Part shown: positions 26,707-35,647 of the stretch, piece by piece
Layout: every line of letters begins with the position of its first letter
Numbering within the stretch: the first letter of the stretch is position 1
DNA from: Lachnospiraceae bacterium
GTDB taxonomy: Bacteria > Bacillota > Clostridia > Lachnospirales > Lachnospiraceae
Reading direction: 5' to 3'
DNA length: 64,000 nucleotides
NCBI GenBank assembly: GCA_910575445.1
Contig: CAJTFW010000007.1
Span: forward strand, 157,126-221,125
Made by a program: the position numbers and the translations under genes
The notes under the pieces: model-generated
Told to the model about the DNA's origin: nothing
Database searches by the model: none
What the model saw: only the letters and a program-made list of their open reading frames with translations

Positions 26707-27044
26707 AAGTCTTCCACCTCCTTATCTTCCTCCTCATACTCCAGATGTGAAGTTCCTTTAATCTTGCGCTCCTGATAAGCGCCTCCATATATCTTTGTCA
26801 GAACCACCACAGCCAAAAAACTAATCATTGCATAGATAAGGCAGACATCAAAGAGATAGCTCTCTCTTAGATACAATGCAAACAATGCAATCTCCACAAT
26901 CGTCATGGTACCAATCATATTGACTGCCACCACTCGGTCTGTAAGTCTTGGCCCAAGCACCGCACGAATCAGACATAAGAGAATCAATGCCCCAATCACC
27001 AACATACAAGTCAATAAAAACCCATGATATACGACTCCGTACAT
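26703..27044 (-). CDS. mrpF: MrpF-like subunit
   Basis: The 113-residue three-helix protein contains RAVLGPRLTDRVVAVNMIGT, the MnhF signature, and an acidic C-terminal tail (EEEDKEVEDL). It begins one base after mrpE. Confidence 0.9.
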   Translation of the reverse strand: MYGVVYHGFLLTCMLVIGALILLCLIRAVLGPRLTDRVVAVNMIGTMTIVEIALFALYLRESYLFDVCLIYAMISFLAVVVLTKIYGGAYQERKIKGTSHLEYEEEDKEVEDL

Positions 27045-27045
27045 A

Positions 27046-27510
27046 TTACTCTATCGCCTCCATCTTCTCTAACAGTTCCACAAAGATAGACTGTTCCATA
27101 CCCTCTGCAAATTCTTTATCCAGACAATGTACATAGAACTCATTGCCCTCTAAATTGACCGTAATCGTGCCTGGCGTCAATGTAATCGAATTGGCAAGTA
27201 CCACCCTTGCAAACTCCGACTTTAACCCCGAAGTAAAATGGACAATCTGAGGCTCTACCTGATACCTTGGTGTCGTAATAAAATAAAGCACCTGACGATT
27301 AGCCTTTAAAATCTCAATAATCAAAATAATCACATATTGGCACGCCATAGGAACCAGCCGATACATTCGCAAATCCTTGTTCACACTATAATGCAAAAAT
27401 TTACAGCAAAATACAAACAGTGCTCCACTTAAAACAATCCCAATCGCCAATATCTCCAGCGTGATTTTGCCATTGAAAATAATCCAGAGCAATAAAAATG
27501 CAAGAAACAT
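27046..27510 (-). CDS. mrpE: MrpE-like subunit
   Basis: The first gene of the antiporter operon. The 154-residue protein has two to three N-terminal helices and the cytosolic motif LANSITLTPGTITVNLEGNEFYVHCL, diagnostic of MnhE. In Mrp complexes MrpE is needed for assembly or full activity. The GGGAAGTAGGGT stretch before the ATG provides the ribosome site. Confidence 0.92.
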   Translation of the reverse strand: MFLAFLLLWIIFNGKITLEILAIGIVLSGALFVFCCKFLHYSVNKDLRMYRLVPMACQYVIILIIEILKANRQVLYFITTPRYQVEPQIVHFTSGLKSEFARVVLANSITLTPGTITVNLEGNEFYVHCLDKEFAEGMEQSIFVELLEKMEAIE

Positions 27511-27535
27511 ACCCTACTTCCCTTTCAACAAATCT

Positions 27536-27650
27536 CACAGGGCACCCATACGCCGAAGGATGCCCTGTTGTTAATTGTGACTTACCACATATTTATCCAG
27601 TTTACTATTTTTTAAGAAAGATTACAACTACTTTCATTTTTTCTTGTCAA
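27536..27650 (-). promoter_or_regulatory. Promoter and hairpin leader of the antiporter operon
   Basis: On the minus strand TTGACA (27645-27650) and TGTAAT (27621-27626) are 18 bp apart. About 50 bases downstream the RNA can fold ACAGGGCA...TGCCCTGT (27536-27570) with an additional three-base match inside. No T run follows, so it is not an obvious terminator. It may be an mRNA-stabilising or regulatory hairpin; a Na+ or other riboswitch is conceivable, but I see no known consensus. Confidence 0.6.
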
Positions 27651-27673
27651 ATTTTTAACTTTTTTCCGATTTC

Positions 27674-28471
27674 TTAACATTTTCTTAACGCTTCTTTTAC
27701 ATGTTGCACATAAAGTCTCTGAATCCCTCTATATTCTCCAAGTCCTTTTAGCACACACCGAACCTCAAAACCCGCTGCTTCAAAAAGATTTTTCCAGGAC
27801 TTTTTTGAATCTCCAGACATATCATGCAGTGCATGGTCTCCAGCCACCACCATAAAAGGTGCAAGCCTTACCTTTTTCACCCCGTAAGCACGTACCCTCT
27901 CAATCAATCTTTCAAGAGAAGGTGAGGCTTCCACGGTTCCTAAGAACACATAGGGATACCCGCTGTTCTTAAATTCTGCATCTAACGCCTGATATATCCG
28001 ATGGGCCTTATGTACCGTCCCATGCCCCATAAATACCAGCGCCTCGTCCTTAGACAAATCCCCAAATTCTTCCATTACAGCTTCTGTCACCCCTTCTAAA
28101 TCCTTCTTATCCACAAGCAGCGGCTTCCCAAAACGAAGCGAAGCAAAACGCTCTCTATAAGCCAACACATCTTCTGTCATCTGCTCATTCTCAATCCCAT
28201 CTATCACATGTGTCGGCTGCACCACAATATCCTCAATCCCATCACAAAACATACGTTCCATCGCTTCTGCCACAGTGTCTGTCTTTACTCCATCCCGCTC
28301 TCTTATCTTTTTAATAATTTTCTTACTTGTCCATGCCCGATACACCACATACTCCGAAAATTCCTCCTGAAGTCTTTTCTCTATCACATCTATTGTCTTT
28401 TTACAGGTCTCATTGACACTTGTCCCAAAACTAACCACCAAAAGTCCTTTTTTCTTCTCCATCTTATCCAC
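27674..28471 (-). CDS. cbiK: CbiK-like sirohydrochlorin cobaltochelatase
   Basis: Inserts Co2+ (or Ni2+/Fe2+) into sirohydrochlorin-type rings in anaerobic cobalamin or related cofactor synthesis. The CbiK pattern is clear: LLVVSFGTSVNET, FMGHGTVHKAH with the metal histidine, and VVAGDHALHDMSGD with the second. An in-frame ATG exists at 28489, but its AGGAGG lies just after it; that site is eight bases before the GTG at 28471, so I choose GTG. No other cobalamin genes are nearby. The following gene on this strand is the antiporter operon, which has its own promoter. Confidence 0.87.
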   Translation of the reverse strand: MDKMEKKKGLLVVSFGTSVNETCKKTIDVIEKRLQEEFSEYVVYRAWTSKKIIKKIRERDGVKTDTVAEAMERMFCDGIEDIVVQPTHVIDGIENEQMTEDVLAYRERFASLRFGKPLLVDKKDLEGVTEAVMEEFGDLSKDEALVFMGHGTVHKAHRIYQALDAEFKNSGYPYVFLGTVEASPSLERLIERVRAYGVKKVRLAPFMVVAGDHALHDMSGDSKKSWKNLFEAAGFEVRCVLKGLGEYRGIQRLYVQHVKEALRKC

Positions 28472-28508
28472 AGTAATATCCTCCTGCATCTGCTATCATT
28501 TCTTCTCC

Positions 28509-28545
28509 AAAAAAATACGGCTCTCGAAAAGTCAAGAACCGTATT
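28509..28545 (-). terminator. Terminator of the serC-serA-DUF1015 operon
   Basis: On the minus strand AATACGGTTCT pairs with AGAGCCGTATT (28535-28545 with 28514-28524, one G-T pair), loop of ten, followed by a run of Ts. Confidence 0.9.
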
Positions 28546-28555
28546 CTACACCTCT

Positions 28556-29788
28556 TTAAATTTCATGAATAAACAATCCACTTCTAAGCTTTGGCTCAAA
28601 CCAAGTTGACTTTGGCGGCATCAACCTCCCTGCATCTGCCACTGCCAATAACTCCTCTATGGAAGTTGGATACATTGCAAATGCCACCATCATATCACTG
28701 TCTGCTCTTTTCTTTAACTCCTCAAGCCCCCGAATTCCCCCAACAAAATCCACTCTCTTATCTGTCCTTGGGTCCTTAATCCCAAGAATTGGTTCTAGAA
28801 GCTCTCTCTGAAGATAAGCCACATCTAGTCCTTCTACTGGGTCTTTTTGTATGTATTCTTCTTGCACCTTTAGCCGAAACCAATACCCCTGTAGATACAT
28901 GGTAATCTGTCCTTTTTTTGATGGCTTCTCCGGCCTCTTTAAAAGCCGTATCTCAAATTTTTCAGAAACCCTCCCCAAGAATTCCTCTATTGAATATCCG
29001 TTCAGGTCTTTTACCACCCGATTATAGTCCATAATCATCAGTTCATCATCCGGGAATAAGACCGACAGAAAATAGTTAAACTCCTCTGTCCCATTATAAC
29101 TAGGATATGCTTCTCTGCGCATCTGCCCCACTTTGACCGCAGAAGCTGCTCTGTGATGCCCGTCTGCGATATAGAGACACTCCACTTCTTCAAACGCTTC
29201 CATAAGCTTTTGCATCTTCTTGGCATCTGAAAGCTTCCACCCCATATGTCGCACTCCGTCTTCTGCCGTAAAATCAAAAGCTGCTTTTTCTTTTTTTGTC
29301 TCCTCCACAATCGCACGAATCACCGTATGAGAGCGATAGGTCAGAAAAATCGGTCCTGTCTGTGCATTACAAATATCCACATGCCGAATCCTGTCTGCCT
29401 CTTTTTCCGCTCTTGTCTTTTCGTGCTTTTTAATTATCTGTCTTTCATAGTCATCGATAGAAGCACATCCTACAATCCCCGTCTGAGAACGTCCTTCCAT
29501 TGTCAGTTCATAGATATAGTAGACAGGAGAAGCCTCCTTGACAAAGGCACCCTCCTTCTGCATCTTTGATAGGCGGTCTTTGGCTGCCTGATAGACCTCC
29601 TGCGCATACATATCCTGCTCTGGCCCAAACAATGTCTCTGGCCGGTCGATATTCAGGAAAGAAAGAGGTCTTCCATCTACTGCATCTTTTGCCTCTTCTC
29701 TGCTGTAAACATCATAAGGAAGTGCTGCGATTTTGTGTTCGAGCCCCTTCGCGGGATGAATACAGCAAAATGGTTTTACCACTGCCAT
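28556..29788 (-). CDS. DUF1015 family protein
   Basis: The 410-residue soluble protein matches DUF1015 in length and motifs, with YIADGHHRAASAVK near residue 220 as the most conserved block. The function is not established; genes of this family are often found beside serA, as here. The start codon overlaps the serA stop (TAATG), so translation is coupled and a role connected to serine synthesis is likely. The histidine-rich block could be a metal or phosphate site (inference). Confidence 0.88.
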   Translation of the reverse strand: MAVVKPFCCIHPAKGLEHKIAALPYDVYSREEAKDAVDGRPLSFLNIDRPETLFGPEQDMYAQEVYQAAKDRLSKMQKEGAFVKEASPVYYIYELTMEGRSQTGIVGCASIDDYERQIIKKHEKTRAEKEADRIRHVDICNAQTGPIFLTYRSHTVIRAIVEETKKEKAAFDFTAEDGVRHMGWKLSDAKKMQKLMEAFEEVECLYIADGHHRAASAVKVGQMRREAYPSYNGTEEFNYFLSVLFPDDELMIMDYNRVVKDLNGYSIEEFLGRVSEKFEIRLLKRPEKPSKKGQITMYLQGYWFRLKVQEEYIQKDPVEGLDVAYLQRELLEPILGIKDPRTDKRVDFVGGIRGLEELKKRADSDMMVAFAMYPTSIEELLAVADAGRLMPPKSTWFEPKLRSGLFIHEI

Positions 29789-30951
29789 TATTTCATCACC
29801 CTGACTTTCAATACTCCTTTGATGGTTCGTATGGTCTCGATGGACTTCTCGTCCGCAGTATTGGCCAAATCCATGATGACATAACCATACTCCCCTTTGG
29901 TTACGTTGCTCATCCGTTCAATATTAATCCCCAAGTCGCCAAATGTCGCTGTAAATTTTGTCAACATATTAGGAATATTTCTGTGAATAATCGTCACACG
30001 CATCGCATCCTTGCAGACACCCATATCACAATTGGGATAGTTGACAGAATTGTGGATATTGCCATTTTCCAGATAATCCCGTACTTCCTCCACTGCCATA
30101 ATCGCACAGTTATCTTCTGACTCCTCCGTAGAAGCTCCTAGATGTGGAATCACAATTGCGTTCTTTAGAGAAGCGATATCCGGGCTTGGAAAATCGGTAA
30201 CATATTTGTAGATACGGTTAGTGCGCAGTGCCTCCACAATCGCTTTTGTATCCACAAGCGGGCCTCTTGCAAAATTCATAATTACAACACTTTGTTTCAT
30301 CTGCGCGATGGCGGCAGAGCTAATCATCCCTTTGGTGCTCTCCAAAAGTGGCACATGCACTGTGATATAATCACATTCCCGATAGATATCATTGATATCT
30401 GTGATATGTTTGACATCTCTAGAGAGCTTCCATGCTGCATTGACAGAGATATAGGGGTCATATCCATAGACCTCCATACCAAGCGTAGCTGCTGCATTGG
30501 CCACTAGAATCCCAATCGCGCCAAGTCCAATCACCCCCAGTTTTTTCCCCATAATCTCATGGCCGGCAAATGCTTTTTTCTGTTTCTCTGCCAGTTGTTC
30601 TAGTTCTTCATTCTGGCGCTCGGAGCGCACCCAATAGAGTCCTCCGATAATATCTCTTGATGCCAGTAACATTCCTGCTAACACTAACTCCTTGACACCA
30701 TTTGCATTGGCTCCTGGTGTATTAAAGACTGCGATTCCCTGTTCTGAGCATTTCCCCAGAGGAATATTATTTACTCCTGCTCCAGCTCTTCCAATCACAC
30801 AGACATTTCCCGGAATCTCCATATCATGCATAGCGGTGCTTCGTACCAGGAGTGCGTCTGCGTCTTCAATGTTGTCCGTCTTGGCATAATTACCGTCAAA
30901 TTTCTTCAGTCCGACTTCCGCAATAGGATTCAGGCAATGATACTGATACAT
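29788..30951 (-). CDS. serA: D-3-phosphoglycerate dehydrogenase
   Basis: First step of serine synthesis (3-phosphoglycerate to 3-phosphohydroxypyruvate, NAD+). The ATG at 30951 (MYQYHCLNPIAEVGL) is chosen over 30975 because GAGGAG precedes it and serC ends four bases away. 387 residues: Rossmann motif KKLGVIGLGAIGILVAN, catalytic arginine in NFARGPLVD, histidine in IPHLGASTEESEDN, and a C-terminal ACT domain (VTIIHRNIPNMLTKF...) that may allow feedback by serine. Confidence 0.94.
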   Translation of the reverse strand: MYQYHCLNPIAEVGLKKFDGNYAKTDNIEDADALLVRSTAMHDMEIPGNVCVIGRAGAGVNNIPLGKCSEQGIAVFNTPGANANGVKELVLAGMLLASRDIIGGLYWVRSERQNEELEQLAEKQKKAFAGHEIMGKKLGVIGLGAIGILVANAAATLGMEVYGYDPYISVNAAWKLSRDVKHITDINDIYRECDYITVHVPLLESTKGMISSAAIAQMKQSVVIMNFARGPLVDTKAIVEALRTNRIYKYVTDFPSPDIASLKNAIVIPHLGASTEESEDNCAIMAVEEVRDYLENGNIHNSVNYPNCDMGVCKDAMRVTIIHRNIPNMLTKFTATFGDLGINIERMSNVTKGEYGYVIMDLANTADEKSIETIRTIKGVLKVRVMK

Positions 30952-30955
30952 AATT

Positions 30956-32038
30956 CTACTTGTTCTCCTCTTCAAATTTCTTCATAAATGTAACGAGTGC
31001 TTCCACTCCTTCGATGGGCATTGCATTATAGATACTTGCACGCATACCTCCCACACTTCGATGTCCTTTTAGATTGACAAATCCAGCCGCATCTGCCGCT
31101 TTTATAAATTTGGCATCCAACTCCTTATCTCCTGTCACAAAAGGAACATTCATCAACGAACGGTCCTCTTTTCTGACCGTTCCCTGAAAGAGACGACTGC
31201 TGTCCAGAAAATCATAGAGCACTTTTGCCTTTGCTTCATTTTTCTCTTTCATCACAGAAAGGCCGCCCATTTTTTTCAGCCATTGAAAGACCTTTCCACA
31301 GGCATAGATGCAAAAGCAGTTGGGTGTATTATACAGAGAGCCTGCCTCTGCCTGCGTCTTATATTTCATAATTGTCGGTGTTCCAGGAAGCACATCATCG
31401 GTGATTAAATCGTCTCTGACAACCGCAATCACCATACCTGCCGGCCCGATATTTTTCTGCACACCACCATACAGGATGGCATATCTTGACACATCCACAG
31501 GCTCCGAGAGAAAGCATGAAGATACATCTGAAACCAAATCTTTTCCTTTGGTATTCGGAAGCGTCCAAAACTTGGTACCATAGATAGTATTATTTTCACA
31601 GATATAGACATAGTCTGCATCTTCACTTACCGAAAGGTCAGAACAATCGGGAATATAGGAATAGGTCTTATCTTCGCTAGAGGCTATCTTATTCGCTTTT
31701 CCGTATTGCTTTGCCTCCTCATATGCGCGCTTTGCCCACTGTCCAGTTACAATATAATCCGCCACCCGATGCTTCATCAGGTTCATAGGAACCGCTGAGA
31801 ATTGCAGATGCGCCCCTCCTTGCAAAAATAGAACTTTATAGTTATCTGGAACCTTTAAAAGTTCCCGGAAATCCTGTTCTGCGGTCTGGATAATCTCATC
31901 AAACGCTTTGGAACGATGGCTCATCTCCATCACAGACATCCCTGTTCCCTGATAGTCCATTATCTCTGCTCCAATCTCCTGAAGCACTTCTTCTGGCAAC
32001 ACTGCCGGACCTGCCGAAAAATTGTACACTCTTTTCAT
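30956..32038 (-). CDS. serC: Phosphoserine aminotransferase
   Basis: Second step of serine synthesis, a PLP enzyme. The 360-residue protein starts MKRVYNFSAGPAVLPEEV, the standard N-terminus, at the ATG at 32038 with AGAGGATGAAG upstream. The frame stays open to 32137 but that part is leader. The PLP lysine is in YGGVQKNIGPAGM; WNAMPIEGV-like end (YNAMPIEGVEALVTFM) is typical. First gene of serC-serA-DUF1015. No serB phosphatase is present. Probably controlled by its unusual leader (32039-32175). Confidence 0.94.
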   Translation of the reverse strand: MKRVYNFSAGPAVLPEEVLQEIGAEIMDYQGTGMSVMEMSHRSKAFDEIIQTAEQDFRELLKVPDNYKVLFLQGGAHLQFSAVPMNLMKHRVADYIVTGQWAKRAYEEAKQYGKANKIASSEDKTYSYIPDCSDLSVSEDADYVYICENNTIYGTKFWTLPNTKGKDLVSDVSSCFLSEPVDVSRYAILYGGVQKNIGPAGMVIAVVRDDLITDDVLPGTPTIMKYKTQAEAGSLYNTPNCFCIYACGKVFQWLKKMGGLSVMKEKNEAKAKVLYDFLDSSRLFQGTVRKEDRSLMNVPFVTGDKELDAKFIKAADAAGFVNLKGHRSVGGMRASIYNAMPIEGVEALVTFMKKFEEENK

Positions 32039-32175
32039 AACTTCATCCTCTCTATAAATATATAGGGATGCCTCAAAACGGAGTCCTGAATGGTGCGTTC
32101 TGTATAACAGAATATCAGCGACAACCGCTTGTAACATCCCCCATAAATATACTATCTACTGCTTATATAAATATC
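32039..32175 (-). promoter_or_regulatory. Structured leader of serC with two exclusive folds (candidate translational riboswitch)
   Basis: On the minus strand GGGATG (32140-32135) can pair with CATCCC (32070-32065), closing a 76-base domain that holds the hairpins AGCG/CGCT and TTCTGT-TAT-ACAGAA. The same CATCC can instead pair with GGATG (32048-32044), aided by CTATA/TATAG between them; this second hairpin buries the AGAGG ribosome site of serC. The two folds cannot coexist. A 9-codon reading frame (M-G-D-V-T-S-G-C-R, 32144-32115) lies at the 5' side but has no clear ribosome site. It fits no riboswitch class I know. Confidence 0.6.
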
Positions 32176-32181
32176 CATTTA

Positions 32182-32210
32182 ATTATAATATATCGTTCTT
32201 TAAAAATCAA
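32182..32210 (-). promoter_or_regulatory. Promoter of serC-serA-DUF1015
   Basis: Minus strand TTGATT (32205-32210), 17-bp spacer, TATAAT (32182-32187). The start of transcription would be near 32175, giving a leader of about 137 bases. Confidence 0.75.
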
Positions 32211-32267
32211 TATTCAGACTGCCCATTTTTCGTGGGTGTTTTAGGTAAAAATTTGTCTATACAGCTT

Positions 32268-33935
32268 TTACAAATCATCCTGGTCAAACGCATTCTCTAT
32301 AGGAGCGCCAGCTGGAACCATTGGAAAGACTTTATCTTCACAGTCAATCTGACAATCTAACACCACTGGTCCATCACATGCAAAAGCTTCCATAAGCGCT
32401 TTTGTAAACTCTTCCTTTGTTGTCACCCGGATTCCCTTACATCCTAGCGCTTCTGCCACTTTTGCAAAATCTGCTTTATCGTGAAACACCGTCGATGAAT
32501 ACCGTCTCTCATAGAACAATTCCTGCCACTGATGCACCATTCCCAGTACATGATTATTAATCACAATCTCAATAATCGGAATCTGATAGCGCGCTGCGGT
32601 TGCAAGCTCATTCATATTCATACGGAAGCAACCATCTCCTGCAATATTAATTACGCGTTTTTCTGGCATTGCCACCTTCGCTCCCATCGAAGCTCCCAAA
32701 CCATATCCCATGGTGCCAAGTCCGCCAGAAGTCAAAAGCGTACGCGGCTTGCTGTATTTATAATACTGTGCGGCCCACATCTGATGCTGTCCTACCTCTG
32801 TACAGATAATCGCGTCCCCCTTTGTCGCCTTATAGATTTCCTCAATGATATATGGCCCTGTCAGTCCTTCTTCTTTATATTTCAATGGAAAACGAGTCTT
32901 TAAATCCTCCACATAGCCAATCCACTCAGTATGCTCCTGCTGCTCTAAACAAGGAGTTAATCTCTTTAATACTTCTTTGACATCACCGATAATATTTGCA
33001 GATGTCATAATATTTTTGTTGATCTCTGCCGGGTCCACATCAATCTGAAGTATCTTGGCATGGGAAGCGAAACGGGAAGCATCTCCAAACACCCTGTCAC
33101 TAAAGCGCGCTCCCACGGTAATCAAAAGGTCGCATCTTGCCACACCAAAGTTCGCATATTTTGTGCCATGCATTCCAAGCATCCCGGTATAAAGTGGATG
33201 TTCCCCGCTAAATGCACCTTTTCCCATCAACGTATCACATACTGGTGCATCAACTTTTTCGACAAATTCCAAAAGCTCCTTGGAAGCGTTAGAAGCAATC
33301 GCGCCACCGCCCACAAAAATCATAGGCTTTTTGGCTGCCTGAATCATCTCTACCGCCTGCGCAATATCCGCATCCTTTATCGTAGTAGTATTGGGTACTA
33401 CTTCCTCTGGTCTCTGTTCTGTATACTCTGTCTTATTGGCTGTGGCATCTTTTGTAATATCCACAAGAACCGGTCCCGGACGACCTGTCCTGGCAATCTT
33501 AAAGGCGCGGCGAATCGCATCCGCCAAGTCTGTCACATCTTTCACAATAAAACTATATTTTGTGACAGGCATCGTAATGCCCATAATATCAATCTCCTGA
33601 AAGCTGTCCTTACCAAGCAGCGATGTTCCCACATTACAAGTGATAGCCACAACCGGAATCGAATCCATATAAGCCGTCGCAATTCCTGTCACCAGATTGG
33701 TTGCACCTGGCCCTGATGTAGCAAAGCAGACCCCCACTTTGCCTGTCGCCCTTGCATAGCCATCCGCCGCATGGGAAGCTCCCTGCTCATGAGAAGTCAG
33801 AATATGCCGAATCTCTTTATGTTTGTATAATGCATCATAGATATTTAAGATTGCTCCTCCCGGATATCCAAATACGGTATCCACGCCCTGTTCTTTTAGA
33901 CAGGCAATCACAATCTCTGCACCTGATAATACCAT
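32268..33935 (-). CDS. ilvB: Acetolactate synthase, large (catalytic) subunit
   Basis: Condenses pyruvate to acetolactate (or with 2-ketobutyrate) for valine, leucine and isoleucine. From the ATG at 33935 (AGGGGAG upstream) the 555-residue protein has the TPP-activating glutamate in ILTSHEQGASHAADGYARATG, the FAD-region middle domain and the TPP/Mg motif GDGCFRMNMNELATAARYQ...INN. No ilvN regulatory subunit follows; it must lie elsewhere or be absent. ilvD is 26 bases upstream, so ilvD-ilvB form an operon. The frame open to 34064 overlaps ilvD and is not used. Confidence 0.94.
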   Translation of the reverse strand: MVLSGAEIVIACLKEQGVDTVFGYPGGAILNIYDALYKHKEIRHILTSHEQGASHAADGYARATGKVGVCFATSGPGATNLVTGIATAYMDSIPVVAITCNVGTSLLGKDSFQEIDIMGITMPVTKYSFIVKDVTDLADAIRRAFKIARTGRPGPVLVDITKDATANKTEYTEQRPEEVVPNTTTIKDADIAQAVEMIQAAKKPMIFVGGGAIASNASKELLEFVEKVDAPVCDTLMGKGAFSGEHPLYTGMLGMHGTKYANFGVARCDLLITVGARFSDRVFGDASRFASHAKILQIDVDPAEINKNIMTSANIIGDVKEVLKRLTPCLEQQEHTEWIGYVEDLKTRFPLKYKEEGLTGPYIIEEIYKATKGDAIICTEVGQHQMWAAQYYKYSKPRTLLTSGGLGTMGYGLGASMGAKVAMPEKRVINIAGDGCFRMNMNELATAARYQIPIIEIVINNHVLGMVHQWQELFYERRYSSTVFHDKADFAKVAEALGCKGIRVTTKEEFTKALMEAFACDGPVVLDCQIDCEDKVFPMVPAGAPIENAFDQDDL

Positions 33936-33961
33936 AGATTTTTCTCCCCTCGTATCAATTC

Positions 33962-35629
33962 TTATTTTTGTATCTCCAAAATAGCGCCGCGATTTCCAGA
34001 AGTCACCATAGACGCATAGCGCGCAAGATAACCTTTTGTCACCTTTGGCTCTCTTGGCTCCCATCTTGCCCGTCTTGCTTCCATCTCTTCTTCAGAGATG
34101 TCTACATCCAAGCGATTCTCTGGTATATTAATCTTGATAATATCGCCTTCTTCCACAAGCGCAATCGGACCACCTACTGCCGCTTCTGGAGAGACATGTC
34201 CAATCGAAGCCCCGCGGCTTGCTCCACTAAAACGTCCGTCCGTAATCAGAGCCACCGAAGAACCAAGCCCCATCCCGGCAATCGCTGAAGTTGGATTTAG
34301 CATCTCTCTCATACCCGGACCACCCTTTGGTCCTTCATAGCGAATCACAACCACATCTCCTGCTACAATCCTGCCATGTGTAATCGCGTGAATAGCGTCC
34401 TCCTCACAGTCAAACACCCGCGCTGGCCCCTCATGCACCAACATCTCCTCTGCCACTGCAGAACGCTTTACCACGCCACTGTCAGGAGCCAAATTTCCCT
34501 TTAGAATGGCAATGCCGCCAGTCTCACTGTAGGGATTCTCCACCGGACGAATCACTTCAGGATTTTTATTCTTACAAGAAGCGATATTTTCTCCCACCGT
34601 CCTAAGTGTTACAGTCATACAATCCATATGGAGCAAATTCTTCTTTGACAGTTCATTCATCACTGCATAGACACCACCAGCTGCATTCAAGTCTTCCATA
34701 TAGGTAGGGCCCGCCGGTGCCAAATGGCAGAGATTTGGCGTTTTTGCACTAATCTCATTGGCAATATCCACATTTAACTCCACACCCGCCTCATGCGCAA
34801 TCGCTGGCAGATGCAGCATACTGTTCGTTGAACACCCAAGTGCCATATCCACGGTAAGCGCATTCATAAAAGCGTCTTCTGTCATAATATCCCTTGGACA
34901 AATATTGGCTCTCCAAAGCTCCATCACCTGCATACCAGCCTGCTTTGCCAGCAGAATCCGGTCTGAATAGACTGCGGGAATCGTACCATTGCCCCGAAGT
35001 CCCATCCCCAGAACTTCTGTCAGACAATTCATACTGTTCGCTGTATACATCCCCGAACAAGAGCCACAAGTAGGACATACATTGTCCTCAAATTCCCTGA
35101 CGTCCTCTTCGGTCATTGTACCAGCCGCATAAGAACCAACCGCCTCAAACATACTAGAAAGACTTCTCTTCTCCCCTTTAACACGTCCTGCCAACATCGG
35201 TCCTCCACTGACAAAAATCGTCGGAATATTCAACCTGGCTGCCGCCATCAAAAGCCCTGGCACATTCTTGTCACAATTTGGTACCATCACCAGTGCATCA
35301 AACTGATGTGCCATCGCCATCGCCTCTGTAGAGTCCGCAATCAAATCCCTAGTCACCAGAGAATATTTCATCCCAATATGTCCCATCGCAATCCCATCAC
35401 AGACCGCAATCGCCGGAAAGACAATCGGTGTTCCTCCTCCCATTGCAACACCTATCTTGACCGCTTCCACAATCTTATCCAGATTCTTATGTCCTGGCAC
35501 AATCTCATTATATGAGCTGACAATCCCCACAAGTGGACGCTCTAACTCCTCCTTTGTCAATCCTAACGCATGAAATAACGACCGATGGGGCGCCTGCTGC
35601 ATCCCCTTTGTCACTGCATCACTTCTCAT
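33962..35629 (-). CDS. ilvD: Dihydroxy-acid dehydratase
   Basis: Dehydrates dihydroxy acids to 2-keto acids in branched-chain amino acid synthesis. The ATG at 35629 follows AGGAGG closely. 555 residues; Fe-S cysteines in [10 protein letters not shown] and [17 protein letters not shown]. The open frame continues upstream into a tandem-repeat leader (to 35794), which is not coding. First gene before ilvB. Expression is likely influenced by the repeat leader. Confidence 0.94.
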   Translation of the reverse strand: MRSDAVTKGMQQAPHRSLFHALGLTKEELERPLVGIVSSYNEIVPGHKNLDKIVEAVKIGVAMGGGTPIVFPAIAVCDGIAMGHIGMKYSLVTRDLIADSTEAMAMAHQFDALVMVPNCDKNVPGLLMAAARLNIPTIFVSGGPMLAGRVKGEKRSLSSMFEAVGSYAAGTMTEEDVREFEDNVCPTCGSCSGMYTANSMNCLTEVLGMGLRGNGTIPAVYSDRILLAKQAGMQVMELWRANICPRDIMTEDAFMNALTVDMALGCSTNSMLHLPAIAHEAGVELNVDIANEISAKTPNLCHLAPAGPTYMEDLNAAGGVYAVMNELSKKNLLHMDCMTVTLRTVGENIASCKNKNPEVIRPVENPYSETGGIAILKGNLAPDSGVVKRSAVAEEMLVHEGPARVFDCEEDAIHAITHGRIVAGDVVVIRYEGPKGGPGMREMLNPTSAIAGMGLGSSVALITDGRFSGASRGASIGHVSPEAAVGGPIALVEEGDIIKINIPENRLDVDISEEEMEARRARWEPREPKVTKGYLARYASMVTSGNRGAILEIQK

Positions 35630-35647
35630 TATCCAATCCTCCTGATT

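Noticed and set aside
18130-27510. Respiratory complex I or membrane hydrogenase
   Set aside because: No NuoB, C, D, H, I or hydrogenase-like genes; the E-F-G-B-C set identifies an Mrp-type antiporter.
32039-32137. 33-residue N-terminal extension of SerC
   Set aside because: The conserved SerC N-terminus begins at 32038 with a good ribosome site; the extension covers a structured leader.
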